A stretch of 64,000 bases of DNA, from contig NZ_LYMK01000032.1 of NCBI RefSeq assembly GCF_002157355.1, positions 1-64,000 of the forward strand. Reading direction: 5' to 3'. This DNA is from Variovorax sp. JS1663. GTDB lineage: Bacteria > Pseudomonadota > Gammaproteobacteria > Burkholderiales > Burkholderiaceae_C. Positions 27,249 to 36,408 of the stretch are shown piece by piece; position 1 is the first letter of the stretch; each line of letters opens with the position of its first letter. Position numbers and translations under genes: made by a program. Under the pieces are notes generated by a model. The model made no database searches. It worked only from the letters and a program-made list of their open reading frames with translations, and was not told the origin of the DNA.

Positions 27249-28165
27249 GCGGACCTCCGGAGAGAACGGCGCCGCAGCATGGACTGCAGCCCCAGAAGGA
27301 GCATCACCGTGAGCAGCAGGGCGATGCCGAGCGCGGCGGCGGTGCCCCAATCGCCGACCGTGGTCAGGCGCTGGTAGATCAGCAGCGGCAGCACCATCGT
27401 CGAGTTGTCGCCCAGCAGCATGACGGTCACGAAGCTGCCGATGGTCAGCGTGAAGGTCATGATCGAGCCCGTGATCACGCCCTCGATGCTCAGGGGCAGG
27501 CTCACGTAGAGCAGGGTGCGCAAGGGCGACGCGCCGAGCACGGCTGCGGCATCCTCGATGCGCGGGTCCAGTGTCTCGAGCGTGGAAGCGATGGAGATCA
27601 CCATGAAAGGCAGCAGCACGTGCACCAGCGCGATGACGATGCCCGGCCACGTGTACATGAGATCGAGCTTCGGCAGGCCGAGCGCGGTGCAAAGGCTGTC
27701 GATCAGGCCGTTGCCCCCGATGAGGATCATCCATCCGTAGGAACGCACCACCACGTTCACCAGGAGCGGCGCGACCAGGGTGAAGATCAGCGCCGCCTTG
27801 AGTCCGCCGGATGCGCGCGCCACCGCGTAGGCGAAGGGGTAGCCGATCAGCAGGCAGATCGCGGTGACGGCGACGCCCAGCATCACCGTGTTGCGCGCGA
27901 CTTCGATGAAGTACGGATCCGTCGCGACCCGCATGTAGTTCTGCAGGCTCAGCGCTCCGTCGCCCGGTTTCAGGCTCTCCGTCACGTTGAAGGTCAGCGG
28001 GCCGACGAAGAAGATGCAGAGGAACAGCAGCACGGGCGCCGTCAGCGCCCACGGAAGCCAGCGCCGCAGTGGCGCCGCGCGGCGCATGCCGGCGCGGGGG
28101 CGCTGGGTCGATGCGGCCGGCGCCTCGTTCGGCGCCAGCGCGGCAGATGCGGGGACGATGCACAT
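27245..28165 (-). CDS. PotB-like ABC transporter permease
   Basis: 306 residues with six membrane helices after a 37-residue cytoplasmic N-terminus. The EAA loop is EDAAAVLGASPLRTLLYVSL. It forms the heterodimeric channel with the next gene. It starts 19 bases after the hyuB stop, so enzymes and transporter are made from one message. The first ATG is used; a Met at residue 27 is a possible later start nearer to helix 1. Confidence 0.9.
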   Translation of the reverse strand: MCIVPASAALAPNEAPAASTQRPRAGMRRAAPLRRWLPWALTAPVLLFLCIFFVGPLTFNVTESLKPGDGALSLQNYMRVATDPYFIEVARNTVMLGVAVTAICLLIGYPFAYAVARASGGLKAALIFTLVAPLLVNVVVRSYGWMILIGGNGLIDSLCTALGLPKLDLMYTWPGIVIALVHVLLPFMVISIASTLETLDPRIEDAAAVLGASPLRTLLYVSLPLSIEGVITGSIMTFTLTIGSFVTVMLLGDNSTMVLPLLIYQRLTTVGDWGTAAALGIALLLTVMLLLGLQSMLRRRSLRRSA

Positions 28166-28184
28166 GGCCAGCCTCCGCTATCGC

Positions 28185-29873
28185 TCAGGCCGCGGCCGCC
28201 TGCCTTGGGGAGACCTTGCCGTTGGCAATGTCGTCGCGCACGGCGGCAGCCTCGCGCTTCGCCAACGGGCCGTATCCGCCGCCGCCGGCGGTCTCGACCA
28301 CCAGGCGGTCTCCCGCATGCAGGGTCGTCACGGCCTTCGAACGAATGGTCTCGACACTGCCGTCCCGGCGCGCGATCCAGGAGTGGGCCGCGGCGCCTGC
28401 CTCGCCCCCGAAGATCCCCTGCGCCGGGTGGAAGTGCCGCTCGCCGCGGTGCGACAGGCTCACCCCGTCGGCCAGGATCTCGTACTCACGCACGGTGCCG
28501 AGCCCGCCACGGTACTGGCCCGCCCCGCCCGAGTCCTTGCGAAGGGCCACCTGGCGGATGCGGATGGGTGCCTCCAGCTCCATGGCTTCGGCGGGGAGGT
28601 TCATGCAGTTGGTCATGTCGGTCTCGATGACGTCGACCCCGTCGTGGCCCAGCGCCGCGCCGGAGCCCGCCGCGACCAGGTCGCCGACGACGAAGCGCCG
28701 GCCCTGGTGGATGCCGCCGAAGGCCATCACGACGAGTTCCGAGCCGGAGGGCGCGGGGACGCGTTCCGGCAGCGCCTGGGCGAGCGCGGCGATGATGCAG
28801 CCCGCCACGCGCTTCATGGTCGCGGAGCGCGCATTGACCGGCGCGGGCTCGGTCGGGTTGACCAGCGATCCCTCCGGCAGGCTCAGGCTGATCACGCGCT
28901 GGCAGCCGCCGTTGTTGGGGATGTCCGGATCGGTGAGCGCGCGCACGGCGTAGAAGGCGGTCGACTGCATCACCGAGGGCACGCAGTTGATCGGGCCGCG
29001 CGTCTGGGGGCTGGTGCCTTCGAAGTCGAAGTGGATCGAATCGCCACGGATGGTGACGGCCACCTGCACGCGCACCGGCTTGTCGAGATCCACTCCGTCG
29101 TTGTCGAGGTAGTCGACCGCGACGAAGGTGCCTTGCGGCAATGCGCGCAGCGCCTGGCGCGTCAGCAGCTCGGAACGATCGAGGAGGTCGTCGAAGATGG
29201 CGCACAGCTGCTGCGCGCCGTAGGCGCCTGCAGCTTCCTGGATGCGCCGGGCCCCGACCTTGCATGCGGCGATCTCGGCATTGAGGTCGCCCATGAACAT
29301 GTCGGGGACGCGCACGTTCCGCCGCAGCAGCGCGATCAGCGTCTCGTTGTAGGCGCCGCGGTCCAGGAGCTTGAGGGGCGGTATGCGAATGCCCTCCTGG
29401 AAGATCTCGGTCGAATTCGTGGGCACCGAGCCGGCGGTCATGCCGCCCACGTCCTGGTGGTGCGTCACGGCGGCGGTGAGCGCGACGACGCGGCCCTCCG
29501 CGAAGACCGGCATGACCACCGCGATGTCCGGCAGATGGGAGCCGCCCAGGTACGGGTCGTTCAGGATGTAGGCATCGCCGTCGTGCATCTCGTGCACCGG
29601 GAAGGTCGAGATGATCTGCGCGATCGCGGGCACCAGGCTGCCGAGGTGCGCCGGAATCGCGCATGCCGTCGCGATGGCCGAGCCGTCCGCCGTGAACATG
29701 CCGGCCGATGCGTCCAGGCCTTCCTTCACGATCGGCGAGAAGCTGCTGCGCAGCAGCGTGAGCTCCATCTCGTTGGCGATGCCGTCGAGCTTGTTGCGCA
29801 CGACCTCGACGGTGATCGGGTCGGGCCGGGCCGTGTGCTGGTCGGGGACGATGAATTCTGCTCTGCTGTTCAT
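28185..29873 (-). CDS. Hydantoinase/oxoprolinase B subunit (HyuB family)
   Basis: 562 residues, full length for HyuB. The family start is seen (DPITVEVVRNKLDGIANEME), as are DAYILNDPYLGGSHLPDI and the late glycine-rich GQYRGGLGTVREYEI. HyuA/HyuB complexes hydrolyse N-methylhydantoin or 5-oxoproline with ATP, or carboxylate acetone/acetophenone. The transporter and amine-oxidase context favours a cyclic amide. It overlaps hyuA by 4 bases, giving coupled translation of the two subunits. Confidence 0.92.
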   Translation of the reverse strand: MNSRAEFIVPDQHTARPDPITVEVVRNKLDGIANEMELTLLRSSFSPIVKEGLDASAGMFTADGSAIATACAIPAHLGSLVPAIAQIISTFPVHEMHDGDAYILNDPYLGGSHLPDIAVVMPVFAEGRVVALTAAVTHHQDVGGMTAGSVPTNSTEIFQEGIRIPPLKLLDRGAYNETLIALLRRNVRVPDMFMGDLNAEIAACKVGARRIQEAAGAYGAQQLCAIFDDLLDRSELLTRQALRALPQGTFVAVDYLDNDGVDLDKPVRVQVAVTIRGDSIHFDFEGTSPQTRGPINCVPSVMQSTAFYAVRALTDPDIPNNGGCQRVISLSLPEGSLVNPTEPAPVNARSATMKRVAGCIIAALAQALPERVPAPSGSELVVMAFGGIHQGRRFVVGDLVAAGSGAALGHDGVDVIETDMTNCMNLPAEAMELEAPIRIRQVALRKDSGGAGQYRGGLGTVREYEILADGVSLSHRGERHFHPAQGIFGGEAGAAAHSWIARRDGSVETIRSKAVTTLHAGDRLVVETAGGGGYGPLAKREAAAVRDDIANGKVSPRQAAAA

Positions 29874-31951
29874 GGCTTGCTCTCGGTGTGGTGCGTCACG
29901 ACCATGTGGCCCGACGCGTGGATCGTGGCGGTCCATCCCGGCTCGATGAGAACCGTCGTGTCCAGCTGCTCGATGACGGCCGGGCCGTCGACGGCGTCTC
30001 CGGTGCCAAGCGACGCGCGCGCGACGACGGTGGCGCGTACCGGCGCGGCGAAGCCGGCGACGCGGATGAGGCGATGGCTTCTGGCGGCGGGCTCAGGCGC
30101 GTCCTTGACGACTTCCGGCGCGGACGTGGCGGCCTGGTGGACGGAGCGGACGTTCACGATCTTCACGGCGGCGCGCGTGCTGTGACCGTAGGTGCGCTCG
30201 TGTTCGGCCAGGAAGTCCTCGTAGAGCTGCGCCACGGGGCCTGCCGGAGCGCCGCCGTCGATGGCGACCTCGAGGTGATAGGACTGGCCGACGTAGCACA
30301 GGTCCGCGCTGTGCTGGACGCGAACCTGCCCGGGCGCGAATCCTTCCTGCATCATGAGCTGCGCCAGGCGGCCGTCCAGCTCGGCGAATGCGGCCGACAG
30401 CGCCTCGGCATCCACAGCCTCCAGTTCGCGCGGGAACGCGGCGGAGAGCTCGTGCTGCACCGGCGCCGCCAGCAGCCCGTAGGCGCACAGCACGCCGGGA
30501 TGGCGGGGAACCAGGACCTCGCGAATGCCCAGTTCGCTGGCCATGGCGGTCGCATGGACTGCGCCGCCGCCGCCCAGCGGCATCAGCGAGAACTCGCGCG
30601 GGTCGTACCCGCGGCGGATGGATGCCAGGCGCACGCCTTCCACCATCTGCGCGTTCACCACGCGGTGGATGCCGAGTGCGGCTTCCTCCACGGAGATGCC
30701 CATGGGGCGCGCGATCGCCTCCTCGATCGCCCGGCGGGCACGCGCGGCGTCCAGCACGATCGAGCCGGCCGCGAAGTTGTCCGGGTCGATGTAGCCCAGC
30801 ACCACGGAGGCATCCGTCACGGTCGGCCGCTCGCCGCCGCGGCCGTAGCAGGCCGGGCCCGGATCGGACCCCGCCGATTCGGGGCCGACGCGCAGGCTGT
30901 TGCCGGCATCCAGCCAGGCAATGCTCCCGCCGCCGGAGCCGATGGCGTTGACGTCCACCATCGGCACGCGCACGGGAAAGCCGTCGATGAGTCCTTCGCT
31001 CCTCACGAGCGGCTTGGCGCCGCAGATGAGGGAGATGTCGCAGCTCGTCCCGCCGATGTCGGCGGTGATGAGGTTGCGGCGGCCGGCTTCCTCGCCGACC
31101 ATCCGCGCGCCGATCACGCCGGCGGCCGGACCGGACAGGAACAGGCGGACCGGCCGGAGCCGCGCGACCTCGGCGGAGCAGAGGCCGCCCCGGGATTGCA
31201 TCACCAGCAGCGGGACCGGCACCTTCGCGTCGGCGAGATGGCCTTCGAGGTTGGCGAGGTACCTGTCGAGGACCGGCTTCACGTAGGCGTCGAAGGCCGT
31301 GATGGTCGTGCGTTCGTATTCGCGGAACGCGGGATCGACTTCGCTCGACAGAGACACCATCAGGTGGGGATGGCGCTCCAGGGCCAGCTCGCGCACCCTG
31401 CGCTCGTGGGCGGGGTTGACGAAGGAGAACAGGAAGCAGACCGCGATGGCCTGGGCGCCTTGGGCGACCAGCGAATCGATGGCGGCGATGACCTCTTCCT
31501 CGTCCAGCGCCTCGACCACGGTGCCGTCTGCCGCGACCCGTTCGCCGACCTCGCGCCGCCACATGCCAGGGGCGAGGAACCCGGGCGTCTCGGGCTTGAG
31601 CACCATGTCGTACATCCGGTGGCGCAACTGACGCCCGATCTCGATCACGTCGCGGAAGCCTCGCGTGGTCACGAGCCCGACCCGCGCGCCCTTGCGCTCC
31701 AGCACCGCGTTGGTCCCTGCGGTCGTGCCGTGCGCGAAGCGGCCGATGCTGGACGGCGCCACGCCCCATTCCTCCGACATGCGCGCCAGCGCATCGCGGA
31801 TGGCGCGGCTCGGGTCGGCCCGCGTGGTGGGGATCTTGGTCAATCTCAACTGGCCGTCCGGCGCGACGCACACGACGTCGGTGAATGTCCCGCCGACATC
31901 GATGCCGACCTGGTAGCCGCGGCAGCGGAGCTGCACAGACAAGTCACTCAT
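29870..31951 (-). CDS. Hydantoinase/oxoprolinase A subunit (HyuA family)
   Basis: 693 residues, an actin/HSP70-type ATPase fold. Visible are the N-terminal phosphate loop GIDVGGTFTDVVC, HGTTAGTNAVLERKG, the second phosphate motif ITADIGGTSCDISL and MPLGGGGAVHATAMA. It works with HyuB in ATP-dependent hydrolysis or carboxylation. AGAGGAA sits before the ATG. Compared with known HyuA proteins the length is normal and no key motif is missing. The substrate cannot be decided by sequence reading. Confidence 0.92.
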   Translation of the reverse strand: MSDLSVQLRCRGYQVGIDVGGTFTDVVCVAPDGQLRLTKIPTTRADPSRAIRDALARMSEEWGVAPSSIGRFAHGTTAGTNAVLERKGARVGLVTTRGFRDVIEIGRQLRHRMYDMVLKPETPGFLAPGMWRREVGERVAADGTVVEALDEEEVIAAIDSLVAQGAQAIAVCFLFSFVNPAHERRVRELALERHPHLMVSLSSEVDPAFREYERTTITAFDAYVKPVLDRYLANLEGHLADAKVPVPLLVMQSRGGLCSAEVARLRPVRLFLSGPAAGVIGARMVGEEAGRRNLITADIGGTSCDISLICGAKPLVRSEGLIDGFPVRVPMVDVNAIGSGGGSIAWLDAGNSLRVGPESAGSDPGPACYGRGGERPTVTDASVVLGYIDPDNFAAGSIVLDAARARRAIEEAIARPMGISVEEAALGIHRVVNAQMVEGVRLASIRRGYDPREFSLMPLGGGGAVHATAMASELGIREVLVPRHPGVLCAYGLLAAPVQHELSAAFPRELEAVDAEALSAAFAELDGRLAQLMMQEGFAPGQVRVQHSADLCYVGQSYHLEVAIDGGAPAGPVAQLYEDFLAEHERTYGHSTRAAVKIVNVRSVHQAATSAPEVVKDAPEPAARSHRLIRVAGFAAPVRATVVARASLGTGDAVDGPAVIEQLDTTVLIEPGWTATIHASGHMVVTHHTESKP

Positions 31952-31983
31952 TTTGATTCCTCTGGATGTGGTTGCCGGCGCGC

Positions 31984-32997
31984 TTACCGCATCTCGCGAT
32001 TCCACCTGTCGATCCAGGCTGGAAACTGGTCCAGGACCCGGTCGTAGGGCACGAACACCATGTCGGCCGTGGGCGTGATGCGCCCCTTCAGGGTCTCCGG
32101 ATACTCGACCGTGCTGTTCGTGATGCCGTAGCCGAGCGTCTGCGCATGGCCGAGCTGGGCCTTGGCACCGAGGGCGCAGTTGATGAAGTCCCATCCCGCC
32201 TCGGAGCTGTTCTTCACCTTCGCGAAGGACACCGCGGTGCCGAGTGATTTCGGGCCCGGGTTGTAGTAGCCGGCCCAGGCGTTGCCCTTCTCGATGAAGT
32301 CGTGGGAGCGCCCGTCCCAGTAGACGAGGATGTCGACCTGCTTGTTGGCGAAGAGGTTGATGGCCTCCGACGGCTCCGTCCAGAACTTCACGACGCTGGG
32401 CATCATGGCCTTCAACTTGGCGAAGCCGGTGTCGACGTTGCCGCCGTAGGCCTGGGACACGAACCAGATGAAATCGGGTCCCCACGCATAGGTGCCCGCC
32501 GGCATCGAGACGCGCTTGCCGTACTTGCCGGCGGCGATGTTGTCCAGAAGGGTGCGCCAGTCTTTCGGAAGCTCGCCGACCTTGGACTTGTCGTACAGCA
32601 CGCCCAGCGCCGCGGTATGCACCTGCACGGCCTGGTCCTTCCAGACCTCGTAGTGCGACGCGGGGATCTGCTTCAGGTTGGGAAGCTTGTCCCTGCGCAG
32701 CGGCTCCAGCATGCCCGCGCGGATGGCGCGCATGGTGTCTGCCTGCGCCAGGGTGATGATGTCGATCGGCGGCTCGGACGGATTGGCGCGTATGCGGTTC
32801 ATCCAGGCGGCCGGGTCACCGAGCTGGATCGCGATGTCGTTCTTCGTCGCGTCCTTGTAGCAGGCGCCGAAGTTCTTCTCGATCGACTGCTGCCAGATCC
32901 CGCCGAAGGCGCTCACCACGAGCTTTTCGGCGGCGAACGAAGTCGTGAAGGATGCCGCCAGGAGGAAGGCGGACACGAGCTTGGAATGGAATCTCAT
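31984..32997 (-). CDS. PotD/AfuA-like periplasmic solute-binding protein
   Basis: 337 residues. A Sec signal peptide (residues 1-23, ending SFAA) leads to a SBP_bac_8-type fold beginning KLVVSAFGGIWQQS. The WTEPSEAINLFANKQVD and YWDGRSHDFIEKG segments form the second lobe. AGGAGAT precedes the ATG. It is the second gene of the operon, before hyuA. With the permeases and ATPase it makes a complete importer of the polyamine/opine type. Confidence 0.9.
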   Translation of the reverse strand: MRFHSKLVSAFLLAASFTTSFAAEKLVVSAFGGIWQQSIEKNFGACYKDATKNDIAIQLGDPAAWMNRIRANPSEPPIDIITLAQADTMRAIRAGMLEPLRRDKLPNLKQIPASHYEVWKDQAVQVHTAALGVLYDKSKVGELPKDWRTLLDNIAAGKYGKRVSMPAGTYAWGPDFIWFVSQAYGGNVDTGFAKLKAMMPSVVKFWTEPSEAINLFANKQVDILVYWDGRSHDFIEKGNAWAGYYNPGPKSLGTAVSFAKVKNSSEAGWDFINCALGAKAQLGHAQTLGYGITNSTVEYPETLKGRITPTADMVFVPYDRVLDQFPAWIDRWNREMR

Positions 32998-33025
32998 CGT
33001 TGGATCTCCTGTGGGTGGGGATGAT

Positions 33026-34195
33026 TCAGGCCTGCTCGGCCAGGGCCAGGGAACGCGCACGGCGGTAGAGCCACCAGCCGTAGCTGGGCGGCCAGACGGC
33101 GCTGAACTTGTCGATGCCGCCGAGTTCGACCGCCGCCTTCAGCGCCCAGTTGGGATCGAACAGGGCCTCGCGCGCGATCGCGACCAGGTCCGCCATGCCG
33201 CGCGCCAGCACGCTCTCCGCTTCCTGCGCGGTGCGGATCAGGCCGACGGCCATGGTCGGGATGCCCTCGCATTCGCGGCGGATCTGCCCGGCATACGGAA
33301 CCTGGAACATCGGCGAACGCGCGACGATCCTGGCCGTCGGCGGAAGCCCGATGCCGCCGGAGGAGCAGTCGATGATGTCCACGCCTCTCTTCTTCAGTTC
33401 GCGGGCGAGGACCAGCGTGTCCTTCATCTGCCAGCCTTCGCTGTCGTTGCCGCTGTCGTCCACGCAGGACAGGCGGAACGAGAGCGGTTTCTCCTCGGGC
33501 CAGTTCGCGCGCACGGCTTCGGCGATTTCGAGCGCGAAGCGCATGCGGTTCTCCAGCGACCCACCGTAGCGGCCGCCGAGTTCGTTGCCGAGCGGCGAGA
33601 GAAAGGAGTGGATGAGGTAGCCGTGCGCGGCATGCACTTCGAGCATGTCGAAGCCTGCGCGTGCACAGCGCCGGGCACCGGCGGCGAACTGCTCCACCAC
33701 CTGCGCGATGTCGGACTCCGTCATCTTCTTCGGGCGGTGCCAGCCCACGGCCTTGGCGTTGTCCGACGGCGCCAGCGGCTGCCAGGCGGGGTCGCCGCGC
33801 TCTGCGTCCGCAGCGCCCAGCGGACCGTAGCCTTCCCAGGGGCGCTGCCTCGCCGACTTGGGCCCGCAGTGATGCAGCTGCGCCGCGGGCACCGCGCCGC
33901 AGCTGCGCAGCAGTTCCGCGATCTTGCGCAGCGCGGGAACGAAGTCGTCGGACCAGACACCCATGTCCCCGTAGGTGTTGCGTCCTGCCGCATCGACGCA
34001 GAGCGCTTCGGTGAACACGCACCCGAATCCGCCGACCGCGAACTTCGCGAGGTGCTGAACGTGCCAGTCCGTCGGCAGGCCGTCCTTGGCCTTGTACATC
34101 TGCATCGGCGAGAGGACCATCCTGTTGGGCAGCGTGACGGAGCGCAGCTTGAACGGCGTGAGCAGCAGCGGCTCTTGATCGAAGTTCGGTGGCAT
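33026..34195 (-). CDS. Old Yellow Enzyme family NADH:flavin oxidoreductase (YqjM-like)
   Basis: 389 residues, an FMN-binding TIM barrel. Family marks are LPNRMVLSPMQMY at the N-terminus, VFTEALCVDAAGRNT, the His pair region QLHHCGPKS, GFDMLEVHAAHGYLIHSFLS and the RYGGSLENRMRFALE block. It would reduce an activated C=C bond or, in the demethylase branch, oxidise an N-methyl group. First gene of the leftward operon and divergent from the LysR gene at 34379. AGGAA precedes the ATG. The oxidation of an N-methylated or unsaturated ring followed by HyuA/HyuB ring opening is a reasonable guess only. Confidence 0.9.
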   Translation of the reverse strand: MPPNFDQEPLLLTPFKLRSVTLPNRMVLSPMQMYKAKDGLPTDWHVQHLAKFAVGGFGCVFTEALCVDAAGRNTYGDMGVWSDDFVPALRKIAELLRSCGAVPAAQLHHCGPKSARQRPWEGYGPLGAADAERGDPAWQPLAPSDNAKAVGWHRPKKMTESDIAQVVEQFAAGARRCARAGFDMLEVHAAHGYLIHSFLSPLGNELGGRYGGSLENRMRFALEIAEAVRANWPEEKPLSFRLSCVDDSGNDSEGWQMKDTLVLARELKKRGVDIIDCSSGGIGLPPTARIVARSPMFQVPYAGQIRRECEGIPTMAVGLIRTAQEAESVLARGMADLVAIAREALFDPNWALKAAVELGGIDKFSAVWPPSYGWWLYRRARSLALAEQA

Positions 34196-34256
34196 CGGAG
34201 TTCCTGTGGGTCAAGCGATGCCGGGACTCTAGGCAATGACGCGGCCGCGAGCCAAT

Positions 34257-34272
34257 CGCATTTCCCGATGCG
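34257..34272. promoter_or_regulatory. Inverted repeat CGCAT-N6-ATGCG, candidate LysR operator
   Basis: A perfect 5-base dyad separated by six bases lies in the 183-base gap between the Old Yellow Enzyme start (34195) and the LysR start (34379). Position and size fit a LysR-type recognition site controlling both directions. No second copy was found. Confidence 0.35.
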
Positions 34273-34378
34273 GCTCATAAGCGCGGCTTGCTGCGCGCAA
34301 ACCCGCATGGGACCTGGAGCCGCAGGCGCGTAAATTGCAGCCGCGGCCTGCATTGCATCCACTTCGAACGACTCGCAC

Positions 34379-35263
34379 ATGGACATCCGACATCTCCGCA
34401 CCTTTGCGACCGTGGCCCGATTCGGCAGCGTGACGCGGGCCGCGGAGGCACTTCACATCACGCAGCCCGCCGTGAGCGGCCAATTGAAGAACCTGGAGGA
34501 AACGCTCGGGCTGAAACTGTTCGCGCGCACCACTTCGGTCATCGAACTCACGCAGGCGGGGCAGGATCTCGTCAGCGTGGCGGAGGCGGCGCTGGATGCC
34601 TTCTCCAGCTTTACCCACAAGGCGAAGGCACTGCGAGGCCAGATCGAGGGTCGCCTGAAGATCGGCGTCGTCATGCTCGATCCCGATCTCATCCGCGTGG
34701 GACAGTTCATGCGCGAGATGGTCATTCGCCACCCCGCCCTGCGCATCGACCTGCAGGTGGGCCGGATCGGATGGTTTCATTCGGCGCTCCAGGCGGGCGA
34801 CATCGATGCCGCCATCACGCTGGGCAAGACGACGCCGCAGAACACGTCCGCGCTCGTCATGACCGAGCTGGCCTTCAGGCTGGTGGCACCTGCGAGCTGG
34901 AAGAGCCGCATCGAAGGCGCTTCGTGGTCCGACATCGCCTTGCTGCCCTGGATCCGCACGACGAAGCCCAGCGCGAACCATGAAATGGTGGACAACATCT
35001 TGCGCGAGCAGGCGATCAAGCCCGTCGAACTCGTCGAAGCCGACCATGAACTCCTGATCAAGTCGTTGGTGGCGGCCGGGGTCGGTATCGGTCTCATTCG
35101 CGAGGACCTGGCGAGTACCGGTGTCATGAAGGGCGAGCTGGTGTTCGTGTCGGAGCTGCGCGAGCACAGCCGCCTTTCATTCGTCTATCCCATTAGCAGA
35201 GACGGGGATCCGGCGATCCTCGCCGCCGTCGAGGCCCTGCGGGCCGTGTGGCAGCTTGCGTGA
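34379..35263 (+). CDS. LysR-family transcriptional regulator
   Basis: 294 residues. The N-terminal winged helix is classic (MDIRHLRTFATVARFGSVTR, then ITQPAVSGQLKNLEE). The effector-binding domain runs from about residue 90, with a GVGIGLIREDLA segment near the end. It is divergent from the catabolic operon at 34195-23973, the usual arrangement for its activator. The ligand is probably an intermediate of that pathway. Confidence 0.92.
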   Translation: MDIRHLRTFATVARFGSVTRAAEALHITQPAVSGQLKNLEETLGLKLFARTTSVIELTQAGQDLVSVAEAALDAFSSFTHKAKALRGQIEGRLKIGVVMLDPDLIRVGQFMREMVIRHPALRIDLQVGRIGWFHSALQAGDIDAAITLGKTTPQNTSALVMTELAFRLVAPASWKSRIEGASWSDIALLPWIRTTKPSANHEMVDNILREQAIKPVELVEADHELLIKSLVAAGVGIGLIREDLASTGVMKGELVFVSELREHSRLSFVYPISRDGDPAILAAVEALRAVWQLA

Positions 35264-35360
35264 CGGATCGAAGAGAAAGACCGCCGCCGGGGAGGAAACT
35301 GCCGGGCGTGAGTGACGATATCCGCCTGCAGGACGCCGCGAGGTGCGGGCTTGGTTGGAC

Positions 35361-35380
35361 GTGGTTAAACGTGGTTAAAC
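35361..35380. repeat. Two tandem copies of GTGGTTAAAC
   Basis: The 10-base unit is repeated exactly at 35361-35370 and 35371-35380, with a degenerate copy on the left (TTGGTTGGAC). It lies in the 266-base gap between the LysR gene and the SH3b-VanY gene and holds no gene. It might be a binding site or a slippage product. Confidence 0.4.
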
Positions 35381-35529
35381 GCGGCCAAGGCTCGCCACCC
35401 GCCAGCTGGCGGCGGACGGGGGTGGCGGGCCTCCCCAATCGACGGGATGACGCGGCGCCGCGCCGGGCGTAGTGTTGCGCCGCGTGCCTGCAATGGACGC
35501 CCGTTCACGTCACCCCGTACGGAGGCTGT

Positions 35530-36312
35530 ATGGATGCTGCGGAAAGCTTCAAGGACAAGACCTTCGTCGTCAGCGACCCCGATGCGCGGCTGCGCCGTGA
35601 CGACGACCTGATGGCTTTCGCCCTGGCTGCGGGCGGCCAGGTCCGCACCATTCCCCAGGGCAGCCAAGTCAGGATCACCGAGATCCGCGTCGTGGAAGCG
35701 GGCAGCCAGAGCATCATCGTCTTCGGCCGCGCTGCGTCGGCGGATGGCATCCAGGCGCTCGGCTGGACCTCGACGCGCAACCTGGATGGCAAGTTCATGA
35801 ACGAGACGATCGGCATCGTGCGGCCTGAACCAGGCGCAAGCCGATTCGGGCCGAACGCCGCCTGGTCGAACGGCGAGTTCCTGGGGCAGCTCGACCTGGT
35901 CTCGATCGTGGACAGCCGACTCGACATCGAGCGCCTGGCCTTGAAGACCATCGACGCCTACATGGCGCTGGTCGCGGCGGCAGCGGGTGAGGGCGTACCC
36001 ATCACGCTCAACAGTGGATTCCGCTCTTATCCGGAGCAGAAGTTTTTGCACGATGGATTCGTGCGCGGGTTGCCAGGCTTCAATACTGCCGCGAAGCCGG
36101 GCTTCTCCAAGCATCAGAACGGCATTGCGTTCGACATTGCCGTGGCTGGCGGGGATGGCAATCCGACTTACGAGTGGCTGAAGCGGCGCGCGACGGGGTT
36201 TGGCTTCGTACGCACCGTGAACAAGGAGCCGTGGCACTGGGAGCTGGATGAGCCGAAGGCACAGGCGGCGAAGGCTCGGGGGACGTTCAAGACGCCGAAT
36301 GTGACCGTGTGA
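35530..36312 (+). CDS. VanY-type D-Ala-D-Ala carboxypeptidase with N-terminal SH3-like domain, no signal peptide
   Basis: 260 residues. Residues 10-95 resemble a bacterial SH3 domain (VRTIPQGSQVRITEIRVV, ending ALGWTSTRNLDGKF), a common wall-binding module. Residues 120-245 are an M15B/VanY peptidase: NSGFRSYPEQKFL, zinc ligands in SKHQNGIAFDIAV and the catalytic Glu/His in EPWHWEL. It would trim peptide cross-links in peptidoglycan. GGAGG at 35521-35525 fixes the ATG. No signal peptide or membrane helix is seen, which resembles phage endolysins or contact-dependent effectors rather than resident carboxypeptidases. Confidence 0.8.
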   Translation: MDAAESFKDKTFVVSDPDARLRRDDDLMAFALAAGGQVRTIPQGSQVRITEIRVVEAGSQSIIVFGRAASADGIQALGWTSTRNLDGKFMNETIGIVRPEPGASRFGPNAAWSNGEFLGQLDLVSIVDSRLDIERLALKTIDAYMALVAAAAGEGVPITLNSGFRSYPEQKFLHDGFVRGLPGFNTAAKPGFSKHQNGIAFDIAVAGGDGNPTYEWLKRRATGFGFVRTVNKEPWHWELDEPKAQAAKARGTFKTPNVTV

Positions 36313-36408
36313 GTGGGCAGAACGCGGGCCGGAGTTCGGCTGGTCTGCATGCAGCGGGAAGCAAGATCGGAGATCAACCGGCGACCGGAAGGTAAAGAGC
36401 AGCAATCG

